From assembly GCA_032622095.1 (NCBI GenBank), contig CP136064.1, forward strand, positions 49,480,073 through 49,544,072: a stretch of DNA of 64,000 nucleotides. The letters run 5' to 3'. Positions 10,560-22,590 of the stretch are shown piece after piece. The translations under genes and the position numbers were made by a program. The notes under the pieces are model-generated. The model worked only from the letters and a program-made list of their open reading frames with translations, did no database searches and was not told where the DNA came from. Origin of the DNA: Siphonodentalium dalli (Eukaryota > Mollusca > Scaphopoda > Gadilida > Siphonodentaliidae). Position 1 is the stretch's first letter, and every line of letters begins with the position of its first letter.

Positions 10560-10626
10560 CCAATGCATTCTCTTATATATGCGAGTCGACCATAGGTCGC
10601 CTCGCATATATAAGAGAATGCATTGG
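10560..10626. repeat. 67-bp hairpin module, copy 1
   Basis: The arms are CCAATGCATTCTCTTATATA followed by TGCGAG and their complement; inner CGACC/GGTCG pairs close a 3-nt ATA loop. About 32 bp per arm with one mismatch. Confidence 0.9.
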
Positions 10627-10706
10627 CCTAAAAAAATCTTTTTTTAACACTTTTTACTATTTTTTCTTACATTATTTAACAATTTTATAATTTTTAATGT
10701 GTTAAG

Positions 10707-10773
10707 CCAATGCATTCTCTTATATATGCGAGGCGATCTATGGTCGACTCGTATATATAAGAGAATGCATTGG
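10707..10773. repeat. 67-bp hairpin module, copy 2
   Basis: Same module in the opposite orientation relative to the GCACAGGG boundary; it ends GCATTGGCACAGGG next to the Fam-B right end. Confidence 0.9.
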
Positions 10774-12449
10774 CACAGGGCCGTTCTGTTGGGTAAAGGG
10801 TTAAAGGCAGGGCTTGAAATGATTACCTGTCTCTTACAGGTCACTGTTTCTGGGTGACAATTAGATTCTTGTGCTGCCTGTCAACTACGACAGGTGAGTA
10901 TAGTGAGTGCAGGCTCCCGTTTGCAAAGTAGAATAAAAGGGCTTATACACTTATGTCAGTTTGAGAAATCACTTAGTCTTTGATTGACTGATTTTTCCAT
11001 ACCAATTCACTGAGATTTTATATAGACTGTCACCCATCTGGGACATCAGCATCCCTAAATTTGTCCAGGTAGCTTAGGAAAATGTTTAATTTAACCCTTT
11101 CAGTGCCAGGGGCCGATCTCATCGGCCCTAATTTACGGTCTGTAAAATCGGCCCTAAAACAATTTATAATGTTTTTTGTTTTTTTTGTTTTTTTTATAGA
11201 ATTTTTTGGGTTGAATATTTTTTGGGTATAGTCCGGCCGCCAGGTCACGGATGCGTGTTTTGGCGTATAAAGATTTTTTCTCTGCGGATTTTGTAAATTC
11301 AGGTATCCGACATCAAGATTTTATCGGCTGGCCATCTGTCAGCCTTGAGCAATTTTTGTTATAGCGCCCTAAAAAGTATACCCCCCCCCCCCAATTTTTT
11401 TCACAGACGTAAAACCAGTTACTTGGGATTTATTCCAAACTCACATGACTAATCTAGTAAAATATATATTTTTTCATGAAGCTAAGGTATAATGACACTA
11501 TTTTGGCCCAAAATTGAAACTCACCATCCAAGATGGCCACAAAAATGGCCGCCGGAAGTTGAAAATATGACATTTTTTCACAAATATCTTCTAGATCAGT
11601 TCATGATGTTTGGAACTGGTTGAGTAATATGACGTTATTTTGTATTTTTTATATTAACTGATCATTGTAGCAATTATATATGCCATTATTGGGTTCCTAT
11701 CCACTTGTAATCCCTCAAAAATTCGATTTTACAGAAAGCGGTATAAATATTGCCCTAGGGTGTTCTGCAATCGCTTACAACTTGTGGTTGATGTACAAAA
11801 TTAGCTATTATGCCTTGAATACATTGAATACTAACATATCTGCTGCACCATGGTTAATTGTTACTGTTGCCACCACTGACATCACCAAAAATATTGGACT
11901 TTTCTCTCAAAAACTTGACATAAATATCGGCAAAAATTAACTTTTCAGGTTTGGACCATTTTGTCTTGTAATATGTAACTATCTTTGGATTGAAAGGTGT
12001 TTATGTATTGGTTTATCTTAAATGCGTCACACTATGGTGTTTATAGACCAAATTGCTCAAGATGGCTTCCAAAATGGCAACCAAATTGGTAAAAGTTATT
12101 TTTTTACATATATCATTATAACATTATATATATAACATTATTCTCTGCGTTATCCGAAAATGTAGCAAATTGTGACTCACTTGGTTATTATACGTGTTAG
12201 TTAATTAACTGACAACTAAATGTTCTATTATGGTTGTCCCAGTTCCGTATGGGGCATGACAAATTCATTTTAAACTATGACAATTTGCGGAGAACCTCTT
12301 TTGTGATTCTGACCATATTATTGAAAGGAAATGGGCAGAACTTTGAGACGGAACTGAGATGAAACATAATATATGGCTCTTCTGGTCCATTATGATAAAC
12401 CAATATCAACTGGATACAGGATGGATACCAAGATGGTAGACAGGGAGTT

Positions 12450-13650
12450 ACGCTATGATCATAGGTGAGGTGAATAGGTATACATGGAGTTAATGTATGT
12501 CACGAATGATGTGAATATGTATACAATGAGTGACTATATGGTTATGAGTGTGTTGTCCATAGTGATATTTATAGGTATACAGGGAGGTCATGGTCAGGTG
12601 TGGGGTGTATCGGTATGCATGGAGTCACTGTATGGTGTATGGTTGTGTCTATCCCGTACGGGTGCATCCGGTGTGCCTGTATGGACATTGATGTGGTGTA
12701 TGGATATAGCTACTTGGTCATCTATGTATTGATTATGTATATATGGAGTGACTGTAAGGTCATGGGTGGGATGTACATGTGTTTTCTGTATGATCATGGA
12801 TGGGGTGTGTGGATAAATAATCAGTAATTTTATGGTTACGGGTAATGTGTGTGGTATACATGGAATGACTGTACTGTCATGATTGAAGTCTATATGCATA
12901 CCTGGAGTAAGCTGGGTGGACGTTATCGTGTGGGTATATAGGAAGTGTCCTTGTAACGGATGGGATATATATGTATATACATGTATATCGTGGATGTATT
13001 ATCATTGGTGGGTGTGTAGGGATTAGCTGTATGATCATGGATGGCGTGTATGGTTATACAGTGCGTTGCTGAATTGTCATGTGTGAGGTGTATATGCAAG
13101 TATGGATGGTATGAGTGGTCGTGTGTGCGGGTTTTTGTATATCTGGAATGGCTGAATGGCCAGTGGTGAGGTGCATATGTATACCTGGAGTGACTCTATG
13201 GTCTAGGATGAGCTTCATATGTATATATCGAGTGGTTATATGGCTGTGTGTGGAATATGTATACAGGTAGTGACTATGGTCAATGGTGAGATGAGTAGGT
13301 ATACAAGGAGTGACCGTATGATCATCAATGTAATGAATGTCTATGCAGGAAGTGACTAAATGGTCATGTGTCAGGTGTGTGAGTATACCTGGTGTTCCTG
13401 CTTGGCGACTCGTGTCAGTATGGTCATGTGTAGGTTATGCGGATATACAATCGTGTTGCTATATGGTCATGGGCGAGGTGTATGTGTATATAGCGAGTGG
13501 CTATATGGCCATGGGTGATGTGCATATGCTCACATGGAGTAACTATACTGACATGGCTGGGGTGTATTAGTATATCTTTAGTGGCTATTCGGCTATGGTG
13601 TGACAAATAAGGATACAGTGAGTGATATGGCCAATGGTGAGGTGAATATG
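12450..13650. repeat. Minisatellite inside Fam-C
   Basis: Degenerate units of about 40-65 bp built on TATACATGGAGTGACTGTAT followed by GGTCATGGGTGAGGTG. The same units appear complemented in the right arm (13.65-14.05 kb). Apparent ORFs rich in Met, Val, Tyr and His on either strand are translations of the repeat. Confidence 0.75.
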
Positions 13651-15610
13651 TATACCATACACATATTCCTAACCATAAAATCACTCACTATTTATCCACA
13701 CACCCCATTCGTGAGCATACAGAAACACATGTACATCCCACCCATGACCTTACAGTCACTCCATATATACATAATCAATACATAGATGACCATGTAGCTA
13801 CATCCATACACCACATCAATGTTCATACAGGCACACAAGGTGCACCCGTACAGGATACACACAACCATACACCATACAGTCACTCAATGCATACCGATTC
13901 ACCCCACACATGACCATGACCTCTCCCTGTATACCCATACATCTCACTATGGACAACACACTCATAACCAGATAGTCACTCATTGTATACATATTCACAT
14001 CATTCATGACATACATTAACTCCATGTATACCTATCCACTTCACATAGAGTAACTCCCTGGCTACCATCTTGGCAACCATCCTGTATCCAGTTGATATTG
14101 GTTTATCATAATGGACCAGAAGAGCCACATATTATGGTTCATCTCAGTTCCGTCTCAAAGTTCTGCCCATTTCCTTTCAATAATATGGTCAGAATCACAA
14201 AAGAGGTTCTCCGCAAATTTCCATACTTTAAAATGAATTTGTCATGCCCCATTCGGAACTGGGACAACCATAATAGAACATTTAGTTGTCAGTTAATTAA
14301 CTAACACGTATAAATAATAACCAAGTGAGTCACAATTTGCTACATTTTCGGATAACACAGAGAATAATGTTATATATATAATGTTATAATGATATATGTA
14401 AAAAAATAACTTTTACCAATTTGGTTGCCATTTTGGAAGCCATCTTGAGCAATTTGGTCTATGAACAAGAAAAATGATCCAAACCTGAAAAGTAAATTTT
14501 TGCCGATATTTATGTCAAGTTTTTGAGAGAAAAGTCCAATATTTTTGGTGATGTCAGTGGTGATAACAGTAACAATATACCATGGTGCAGCAGACATGTT
14601 AGTATGCAATGTATAGAAGGCATAATAGCCAATTTCATCAACCACAACTTGTAAGCGATTGCAGGACACCCTAGGGCAATATTTACCATTTTCCATATTT
14701 TGGCGACCATTTTGAGCCAAAGTAAGAATTTTGGTTCCAGTGAGTTGGAATATTCATAGGTAATGGTATGCCTCACTTAATTGCAACCTTCTGTTCATTT
14801 CTTGTTGAAATATGACTAGAATCCCAGTTGTGATTTTTTGTAAAATTTTATACCTCGTTCTGTAAAATCGAATTTTTGAGGGATCACAAGCGGATAGGAC
14901 CCCAATAATTGCATATTAAATTGCTCCAATGATCAGTTAATATACAAAATACAAAATAAAGTCATATTACTCAACCAGTTCCAAACAGCATGAACTGATC
15001 TAGAAGATATTTGAGAAAAAATGTCATATTTTCAACTTCCGGCGGCCATTTTGGTGGCCATCTTGGATGGTGAGTTTCAATTTTGGCCCAAAATAGTGTC
15101 ATTATGTCTTAGCTTCATGAAAATATATACATTTTACTAGATTAGTCATGTGAATTTGCAACAAATTTCAAGTAACTGGTTTTACGTCTGGGGAAATCTG
15201 GGGGGGGGGGGGTATACTTTTTAGGGCACTATACAAAAAAATTGCTCAAGGCTGACAGATGATCAGCCGATAAAATCTTGATGTCGGATACCTGAATTTA
15301 CAAAATCCGCAGAGAAAAAAACTTTATACGCGAAAACAAGCATTCGTGAATTCCGGGTGTTTGGCGACCGGACTAGTATGCTTAAGCATGCTATAGCGAA
15401 TTTAAAAACAAACTGGATAAAACCTTAGGGGCATGTTATAACTCAAAACTATCACCAAGTATTCACAGTAATAATTTTGATGCCCATGAAAAACGTAAGA
15501 TTCCCTGGCACTAAACCTACAAAATAAAGTCTGTTAAAGAATATAAGAAAAAATTATTAAAATTGTAAAAAATTGTAAAAAATAATAACAAATGATGAAA
15601 AATTGTTAGG

Positions 15611-15678
15611 CCAATTGCATTCTCTTATATATGCTAGTCTTCCTATGGTCGACTCGCATATATAAGAGAATGCATTGG
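15611..15678. repeat. 68-bp hairpin module, copy 3
   Basis: Slightly diverged copy (one extra base, CCAATTGCATTC) at the right end of Fam-C, followed by GCACAGGG. Confidence 0.85.
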
Positions 15679-15730
15679 CACAGGGTATATGGGTTGATAC
15701 AAAAATCGGACCTGGCACTGAAAGGGTTAA

Positions 15731-16134
15731 ACTAGAGGTGGGCTGTCCCAATATGACTAAGGATACCCTCCATGGCAGCCAGTGGCCGAAATATTTCAAG
15801 CACTCGAGTTATGCTATGGAAAGGTAAGTCGGATGAACACATAACTCCACAAAACAAGTTGGACGGACATTATAATCACAGGTGCACATATTCCCATGGT
15901 ACTAAATGTCTGAAACTTAAAAATGTAGGAGTACAAGCTCGGACAAATAATGCATCTTGAGAAAGTTTTCTATGTCGGAAAAGGGGAAGGGATATCTCCA
16001 CTAAAAAAATTTGGATGAACCTTATAATCGCAGATGCACAGGTACATGTGGCTATTCAAAATTTGCAAATTATTCATATGTAATTAAATCATCTAATCTG
16101 CCCAGTCCTCAAAAACATGTTAGGGTCCTACATG
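15731..16134. other. Unassigned sequence
   Basis: No gene or element boundary is recognisable. Two partly repeated segments (AAACAAGTTGGACGGACATT-like and AATTTGGATGAACCTTATAA-like) suggest an old diverged repeat. Confidence 0.4.
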
Positions 16135-16264
16135 TACAGTAATGCCCTAAGTAATCGACTCTTTAACTACAGCAGAATTATGGGTAACTTTTCAGGATTT
16201 AATCGGAAATATTACCCATAATTCTGCTGTAGTTAAAGAGTCGATTACTTAGGGCATTACTGTA
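16135..16264. mobile_element. Fam-A MITE, centre-deleted copy 5
   Basis: 130 bp with both complete ends and near-perfect arms, but the central CCATTCATCGGAAAGC part is lost on both sides. Confidence 0.88.
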
Positions 16265-16736
16265 GGTAAAATTCTGAGGAGACAAGTTGACATGGCCAGT
16301 CAATATAAAGTGTTGTAAAAACCAACAAAAGTACATGGGGGACTAAAATATACATATCAAACATGATTCATCGGGTAAATGAATAAATTGAAGAAGAAAA
16401 CCAAGATTGCCCACTTCACCATGACATTGGTCACCTGGGACACCAGAGGTTGATGCCCACTTCAACATGAAATGGTCGTCTGGGACACCAGAGGTTGAAG
16501 AATGCACGCAGAAAACATTTGCGATAAAATAATATAATATATTCTATAGAATGTTTGGCAACACTTTGTGTCATGTCAAATGACGTCACCTGGTGTTATA
16601 GAATTCCCCTTAAAGATATTGATATGAATGAAATGTGCTGGGAAAAAAACACACACGAAACTTAAAATTCTGTAGGCTAATTGTTGTGGGGAGGGGGAAT
16701 TGTTATTTCTGCTTGAGCTAATGACTAGAGTGATAC

Positions 16737-16807
16737 TACAGTAATGCCCTAAATAATCGACTCCTTAACCACAGCATAATTATGGGTAATTTTTCAGGAT
16801 TTAGTTG
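16737..16807. mobile_element. Fam-A MITE, solo left arm (copy 6)
   Basis: Starts TACAGTAATGCCCTAAATAA and stops after TTCAGGATTTAGTTG; no inverted partner follows. Confidence 0.8.
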
Positions 16808-16991
16808 CAGTCCACTTACAAACTATATTCAAGATCTTGTACTAATGACTATTGTGACAGGAAGGTACAGAATGTTTATTTCTACGAGTGATAAATACTC
16901 CAGTGTTTCTACACAAATATTTATAAGGATTATCCGATTTGAGTTACGTTTTAAGAAAGGCTTTGCTCACCGACATCAGACTAAGGGTTAA

Positions 16992-18270
16992 ACACAGACA
17001 ATGGTGTGGATCTGTATTGATTCTGAACATTCATGCCATGGGCGCTGATTGTCTGACATACAACACGCAGATTACACAATCAATACACGGTTGCTCTTCG
17101 GCATTTTAAATGTCCTCATTTAAATCATAACCACCGAGGGTTGAGGTATTCATGGAACAATAGCATCTCTCTAGATCTCTTCATCTCTCACTTGAGCAGT
17201 CCTGGCAATTAGCCTAGGCAATGCCTTGGTAAAAGCAGAGACAAAATAAGTTACATGTACTTGTGTTATTAAAATTTCACTGTGTCTATCAGAAATACAA
17301 TATCTTTTGCCAAAATGACTTCCTTTCACTCTTCTTTACATGTGTTATCCTACAGTAGCATCCATGGCACTGGGACATTAATTGTAAGTACACTGTTTTG
17401 GAGATGGTTGGGGAATTCTACATGTATATGTTGAGTAGTGGCCTGGAAACAATGTTTCCTAAAATAACTAACAATTTAGATGAAAGTAATTTGAATGAAT
17501 TAGATTTAAAACATACAGTATTGTCTATAATTTCGTTGATGACTAATTATAAGCATGCATGGGTTGTAAGGTTATTATTTAAATGGTAATATTGCTGCAA
17601 AAATCAATATTGTTCCTTAATTTCCCAGGTAAAATCAGTTTTTGCATTGGCTAAATGCCAAGGCATCTTTCCTCAATTCCCAGGGCTGCTTGAGCAACAT
17701 CAGGCATTGTATTTTGTACATGGCATGAGGCCTGAAAAAACCCCAGTGTTTCACAACGGGGCCTGCATGGGACTGAATTTCATATGGAATATTAAAAGCT
17801 GAATTTTTTTGTGAAAAAAAAAAGACACTATCTCAATTTTACTGGGCCAGCAGAAGTATTTATATTTACTTTGGAGAAGAAGTCTCTTTATTTTCCACTT
17901 TTGGAATCCTATTCAAAAATCTCATGAACAGGATTTTTTCAGTGTAAATATTGTTTTGTGTCAGGTTTTAGATGGGGAGATAACCAAGTCTGATCAACCC
18001 TGCCCTCCCAATTAAGCCTTAATAACTAAGACAGAGTATTTCTTGAAATTATTTCACCATATTAACCACCAAATTAAAGAAATAATTTTGATAAGATATT
18101 TTCATATATAGGCTATATGGGGAGATGTAGTTGACATTTTTCCAAAAATATTTTCTTGTCATTTCAGGATTAAACAAATGCTGAGCTGTTGCCCAGTACA
18201 TACCCCCATGTGGCATTACCACCTAGTGTGGACATACCTATAACCCATGGCTGATATACTCAGACAAATC
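16992..18270. other. Unassigned sequence
   Basis: No exon, terminal repeat or long ORF that I can support. The pairs TGCCTTGG / GGCATTGCC and the CCTCAATTCCCAGG stretch near 17.6 kb are too short to call. Confidence 0.4.
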
Positions 18271-18900
18271 AATCAATATTTTCAGATAAACAAAGATAAG
18301 GAGATAAGACAACCTGTCCCTGAGATATCTGCGTAGACAGATAAAACCAACATTTCCAGACAAAGTTGAATAACTCTAGAACGGAAACCCAATCAAAACG
18401 ATTGAACACTCCATTGAAATTCCTCTTAGTTCCAAATTTTTCATTGAGATCCAACAACCAGTGGTGGAGATATCTGCTAGGATGGACAAAAAACAAACAT
18501 TTCCAGATAAACAAAGATGAATATCTCTAAAACGGAAAACATGAACAAAATGATTGAACACTTCATGGAATGTCCTCATAGTACAGTAGTACACATCCAT
18601 ACAAAATTTCATTGAGATCCGACACCCAGGGCTGAGATATCTGCCTGGACAGACAGACAGATGGAGGATCGGACGGATGTAATACAGTATACCCACCATT
18701 TCCTTCAGTCATGGTGGTATAATAATGACTCAGAAGTGAAAAAAAAAATTCTGTCAAAAGTGGAGAAGAGAGATACCCCTGGAAAGTTATCCCCTTATAC
18801 CGGAACATCAATGTAGAGAAACAAAACAACCGAAAACGATTAGGAACAATATATTAGATATTAATCTACATGTATCTTACAAACAACGTATGTATCAAGT
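18271..18900. repeat. Fam-I-like repeat, GATATCTGC subtype
   Basis: Three diverged units with CCAGACAAAG..., GAATATCTCTAAAACGGAAA, TTTCATTGAGATCCGACACC and GAGATATCTGCCTGGACAGA. A short GACA run follows at 18650-18660. A related piece is at 62.84-62.95 kb. ORFs across this block on the minus strand are repeat translation. Confidence 0.55.
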
Positions 18901-18917
18901 TTTTTTCATTTGCAGAA

Positions 18918-19290
18918 TGAGGTCCGCATGGCAGGCTAACATCACCAAATTCACCTTCTGGGGACCTCATTCTGCTTATGCCTCAACTGCTATGGGAGAC
19001 CTAGGATCAGATTCGAAGTTCCCCAGTTGAAGTTGCTGATGTTCACCCATTAGTCACCTCGATTATACATTTTATCTTCTGCAAATTAGGGGATATGGAA
19101 ACTTTCCAGAAGGGAAAAAGTAAATAAAAACAATGTTAATTTGAGACTATAGATATTTCCCAGAAGATGAGGCCTAATCAGAATGAGGTCCCCAGAGGGT
19201 AATTTTGATGATGTTAGCCCGCTCCGCGCTGTACAGGATAGCATTACTAAATTCACCCTCTGGGAACCTCATTCTGCAAATGACAAGACA
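18918..19290. mobile_element. Fam-F composite MITE, copy 3
   Basis: Contains TTTGCAGAATGAGGTCC, the spacer motifs AGTTCCCCAGTTGAAGTT and CAAATTAGGGGATATGG, and a second palindrome GAATGAGGTCCCCAGAGGGT ... GGGAACCTCATTCTGCAAATG. It abuts a Fam-A copy directly on its right. Confidence 0.8.
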
Positions 19291-19293
19291 CAC

Positions 19294-19508
19294 TACAGTA
19301 ATGCCCTAAATAATCGACTCCTTAACCACAGCAGAATTATGGGTAATTTTTCAGGATTTAGACGGAAATATGGCTTGTTGCCATTCATCGGAAAGCTCTG
19401 TGAGAGCTTTCTGATGAATGGCAACAATCCATATTTCCGACTAAATCCTGAAAAATTACCCATAATTCTGCTGTGGTTAAGGAGTCGATTATTTAGGGCA
19501 TTACTGTA
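19294..19508. mobile_element. Fam-A MITE, full-length copy 7
   Basis: 215 bp, ends TACAGTAATGCCC and GGGCATTACTGTA, arms nearly perfect. Confidence 0.9.
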
Positions 19509-19959
19509 TATGCAGACTTGATATGTATACAGAGTCGCACCTGTGTAATACACATATGTGGTGCTGTATTTATTACGCACCCAACCAACATCTCCTACAT
19601 GTAACAGATCATTTCTGATGTGTTCCGAAGAATTATTCCATGCTATTTCTTATCTTTTCAAGTGAGATGGTGCTTTTATTTTAATAAACTGATGCCAACA
19701 TCATTTGCGTCGTGCGATGTTGATGTCATTCCAATTCACACACTTGTGTGAAACAGATTGAAAAATATGACACGCTCTGAGACGGGGCGGGGCGAACAGT
19801 GTGTTTTTCAATACAGATAACAGACATGAAATAAAAAGTAATATACACCAGCATTACATGTATGACATCAAATGTTTACAAAGTTCAAGTCTCCTGTATA
19901 TACCTATCTGTTCTTAAATAAGTGTCTTAATCATATCCAAATTCCAGATTTCCGAACAT

Positions 19960-20190
19960 TCACCTATCTGTCTCCAGTTGAGTAACTTTCAAACAGCACA
20001 TAATGACCTTGAAGACGGCAGTTGTATTTGTGGCACTCAACTGATAATCATTGGTCATGAGTTTTATAACACTCATTTATTATTTATATCTGCAGAATTC
20101 GCATGTGATGGAGAAAAATAAATCAATGTGATTTCCGAGATATCTGTATAGATCAATGTAGTGATAAACACGCTATATGTGATTTAAACC
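19960..20190. repeat. Dispersed direct repeat, left copy (partner 21.50-21.68 kb)
   Basis: Shares ATAATGACCTTGAAGAC, TTTGTGGCACTCAA, TTGATAATCATT, CTCATTTATTATTTATATCT and TGATGGAGAAAAATAAATCA in the same order with the segment at about 21500-21680, about 1.5 kb away, same orientation. Confidence 0.7.
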
Positions 20191-21080
20191 TCTTCATTAT
20201 GTGTTCTCAGTGATACATTGCATCAATTGGTGATACATGTAATTAGGGATGCAACGATACAATATGAATCACGATACATGATCATACCAATATGATATAA
20301 AGACAAAACTGCACAGCGTGTGAATATTTTGAAAGTTATGGCATGAGTTTGTTGTGGTGCAATGTTACAATGAGAGCCATCAGACATCAGCCAACAAATG
20401 AGCGAGATAAAGTTCGCCTCATTAACACGTCTGTGCATTGCTGTATTTATTACATACCAGCAGTCAATATTCTTTAGTATTAAACAATTGGGGGGGTATA
20501 ACAACAGACATGTAAACTTGAGAGAAATTACTTGATTTCCTGAGATGGTATGATATGCGTATCATTTGAAAGGGTATTGTGATGCATGTTCATTGAATTG
20601 TGGTGAAAAAATTGTGAAGAGGTGCATGGATGGAGATATATAACCCTGGGACGATATCCTTGAAACCAGAATATATACGCTGAGAACAAGACAACCGAAA
20701 CTGATCGAGTAGTCTTACATGGCATCGGTAAGGGACAGTGTAATAGATAATCTATCAGTCAAACGATAATAATATATCTAACAAAAAATGTGTTATAATA
20801 TTTCAGTGTAACATCAAAAGTGTTATAATATATCATTGTAACATCAGGGCTTATATTTCGGTGAGAATCAAAATCTGGATTCTCGTAAATATTCTCACAA
20901 ATCACCCTGGATTCTCGTGAAAAAGTATGTATTGATTCTCGCAAAATCAGATGAAATATATGCCCCGAACATCAAAAGTGTTATTCTAATTTTAATTATT
21001 CCAACTCTCACATACACCTACATGTATCTGCTTTATATTAAAGCTTCTAAAACATTTCCCAAAATTCCAATTTCAGAATA
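20191..21080. other. Unassigned sequence with small internal repeats
   Basis: Holds short tandem motifs such as AAAGTGTTATAATATATC (twice, 20790-20840) and GATTCTCGTAAA-like units (20870-20945). No gene seen. Confidence 0.45.
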
Positions 21081-21136
21081 TATATGTGACCCGCCATATC
21101 AAATCCAGTCGTAAGTCGGGATTTGTTTACCCTGTG

Positions 21137-21203
21137 CCAATGCATTCTCTTATATGTGCAAGTCGACCATTGGTCGCCTCGCATATATAAGAGAATGCAT
21201 TGG
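21137..21203. repeat. 67-bp hairpin module, copy 4
   Basis: Module with TATGTGCAAG in place of TATATGCGAG on one arm; otherwise consensus. Left module of Fam-E. Confidence 0.88.
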
Positions 21204-21365
21204 CCTAACAATTTTTTATCATTTTTAAAAAATAAATGTTTCTTACAATTTTTAGGACATAAAATAAAAAACTGCTCATGTTTGTCTGGGGCTCTGTATG
21301 GGTGAAATTATAAAATTGTTAAAGAATACAAGAAAAAATTATTAAAATTGTAAAAAATTGTTAGG

Positions 21366-21432
21366 CCAATGCATTCTCTTATATATGCGAGGCGACCTAT
21401 GGTTGACTCGCATATATAAGAGAATGCATTGG
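21366..21432. repeat. 67-bp hairpin module, copy 5
   Basis: Right module of Fam-E, followed by GCACAGGGTAAA. Confidence 0.9.
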
Positions 21433-21499
21433 CACAGGGTAAATAATCCCGACTTACGACTGGATTTGATATGGCGGATCACATATGTATATATCTCTG

Positions 21500-21680
21500 G
21501 TGGAGTAACTATCAAATAGCACACAATGACCTTGAAGACTGCATTTGTGTTTGTGGCACTCAATTGATAATCATTTATAGCTCTCATTTATTATTTATAT
21601 CTGCATATTTCGTATGTGATGGAGAAAAATAAATCAATGCGATTGCCAGGAACTCTGTATGGATCAATGCAGTGATAAAT
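21500..21680. repeat. Dispersed direct repeat, right copy
   Basis: Partner of 19.96-20.19 kb; it begins immediately right of the Fam-E element. Confidence 0.7.
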
Positions 21681-21849
21681 ATACTCAAATAATTTGTTGG
21701 TTGGGGTTTATCTTCTTGGATGAAAAAATGTGCAGAGGGTTTAAATTTCACTGCAGAATGGACCTTTCCACAGCTGTCAATCAAATAATTAATTTTATTA
21801 TCCATCCCTTAACTAACACCATTTCCGATTGGGCAAAAGCCGCCACGTG

Positions 21850-22420
21850 ATAGTCCTGGAAAAAGTCATATTGGACTCCCGAAAGTCATATTGGACTCCA
21901 GACTGTACAATATCACTTTTTATTATATGACTATCGTTTTTCTTTCCACAATACCGCTATTGTATAGCGATCATTTCCTGGCCATCGGATCAGCTGCAGT
22001 TTGATCCGATGTCATACCACCCTTCCTCATCTCGCATACTGCGCATGACCGGAAAAAGCAGGACAGTTCTTTCTTTATTTTTGATACTGGCGAGCGTGTG
22101 AATTTCATTTCATAATTAATGAGAGAAATTGTGCTTTTTAAATAAAAAGCATGTGCTTTTTAAATAAAAAGCATGTCATATAATAAACCTGTTATCGCTG
22201 CAGTGAATTGATCTGGGCTTCGCATCACGTCTCGTTGAAGAGGTCAGATCGCTGGATCAAACTCGACGCCTGCGGCGGCTCGTTTGATCCAGCGATCTGA
22301 CCTCTATTATTTATTGGGACTCCGTGACGTCACGAATTAACTCTATTGCGAAAGGAATCGGTGAAATTGTGATGCGCGCGCAACACTGATGGATTTTAGC
22401 AGATTTTCACTTCCGCATTG
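21850..22420. other. Hairpin- and CpG-containing unassigned stretch
   Basis: Contains GTCATATTGGACTCC twice (about 21866-21900), a tandem pair of the palindrome GCTTTTTAAATAAAAAGC (22133-22173), a hairpin at 22239-22304 and a TGACGTCA site near 22326. GC and CpG are locally higher than around it. It could be an element core or a regulatory region; no coding frame is seen. Confidence 0.45.
22239..22304. repeat. Perfect 23-bp-arm hairpin
   Basis: GAGGTCAGATCGCTGGATCA plus AAC is followed by a GC-rich loop of about 20 nt (GACGCCTGCGGCGGC core) and then the exact complement ending CTGACCTC. Confidence 0.8.
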
Positions 22421-22590
22421 AGTTTTTTTTTCTCAATTCCGTGTTTACTTTTCCAAATTTCCAAATCATGCTTTCTGATGATCAATATACAGGCTTTTAT
22501 AGAGAATTAAGTGCCGACAAATACCAAAAATAACCACAAAAGTTTTATTCCCAAAATGTGGATAAACATAGATGGATAATAAAAATGTCA

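Larger units (their letters stand above)
10417..10804. mobile_element. Fam-B TTAA element, copy 1 (380 bp)
   Basis: Element 10421-10800 is flanked by TTAA at 10417-10420 and 10801-10804. The inverted ends start CCCTTTACCCAACA and run for 22 bp into a CGGCC motif. Inside are two 67-bp hairpin modules (10560-10626, 10707-10773) separated by a T-rich spacer. TTAA target duplication and C-starting ends are the hallmark of piggyBac-type transposition. No transposase, so it is non-autonomous. Confidence 0.88.
11091..15730. mobile_element. Fam-C giant TTAA foldback (4632 bp)
   Basis: Element 11095-15726 is flanked by TTAA (11091-11094, 15727-15730). Its ends are CCCTTTCAGTGCCAGG and the complement CCTGGCACTGAAAGGG. 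The arms (about 11.1-12.9 kb and 13.65-15.73 kb) are inverted copies of each other, for example TCCAAGATGGCCAC near 11525 and its complement near 15060. The centre (about 12.9-13.65 kb) is a minisatellite. The right arm carries about 300 bp not mirrored on the left, including a 67-bp hairpin module at 15611-15678. No conserved transposase is readable; all ORFs are short. It is a large piggyBac-style non-autonomous element. Confidence 0.85.
21081..21487. mobile_element. Fam-E MITE carrying two hairpin modules
   Basis: The inverted ends read ATATGTGACCCGCCATATC... and ...GATATGGCGGATCACATAT. Pairing continues through AAATCCAGTCGTAAGTCGGG and a TTTAC/GTAAA pair up to CCCTGTGCC / GGCACAGGG. The ends are unlike the CCCTTT/TTAA families, yet the interior is the same two-module cassette. 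I could not identify the target duplication. Confidence 0.8.

Noticed and set aside
10560-10626. Calling the 67-bp hairpin a microRNA precursor
   Set aside because: It has a suitable length and fold, but it is a transposon module with a near-perfect stem and no evidence of processing; kept as a repeat.
10560-10773. Regular palindromic repeats with spacers, CRISPR-like at first sight
   Set aside because: The copies are dispersed over the whole window in both orientations inside transposons, spacers are not regular, and the DNA is from a eukaryote.
12484-12899. Overlapping frames of 75-101 codons in the Fam-C centre
   Set aside because: All are minisatellite translations on one strand or the other, with mirror versions at 13.6-14.0 kb.
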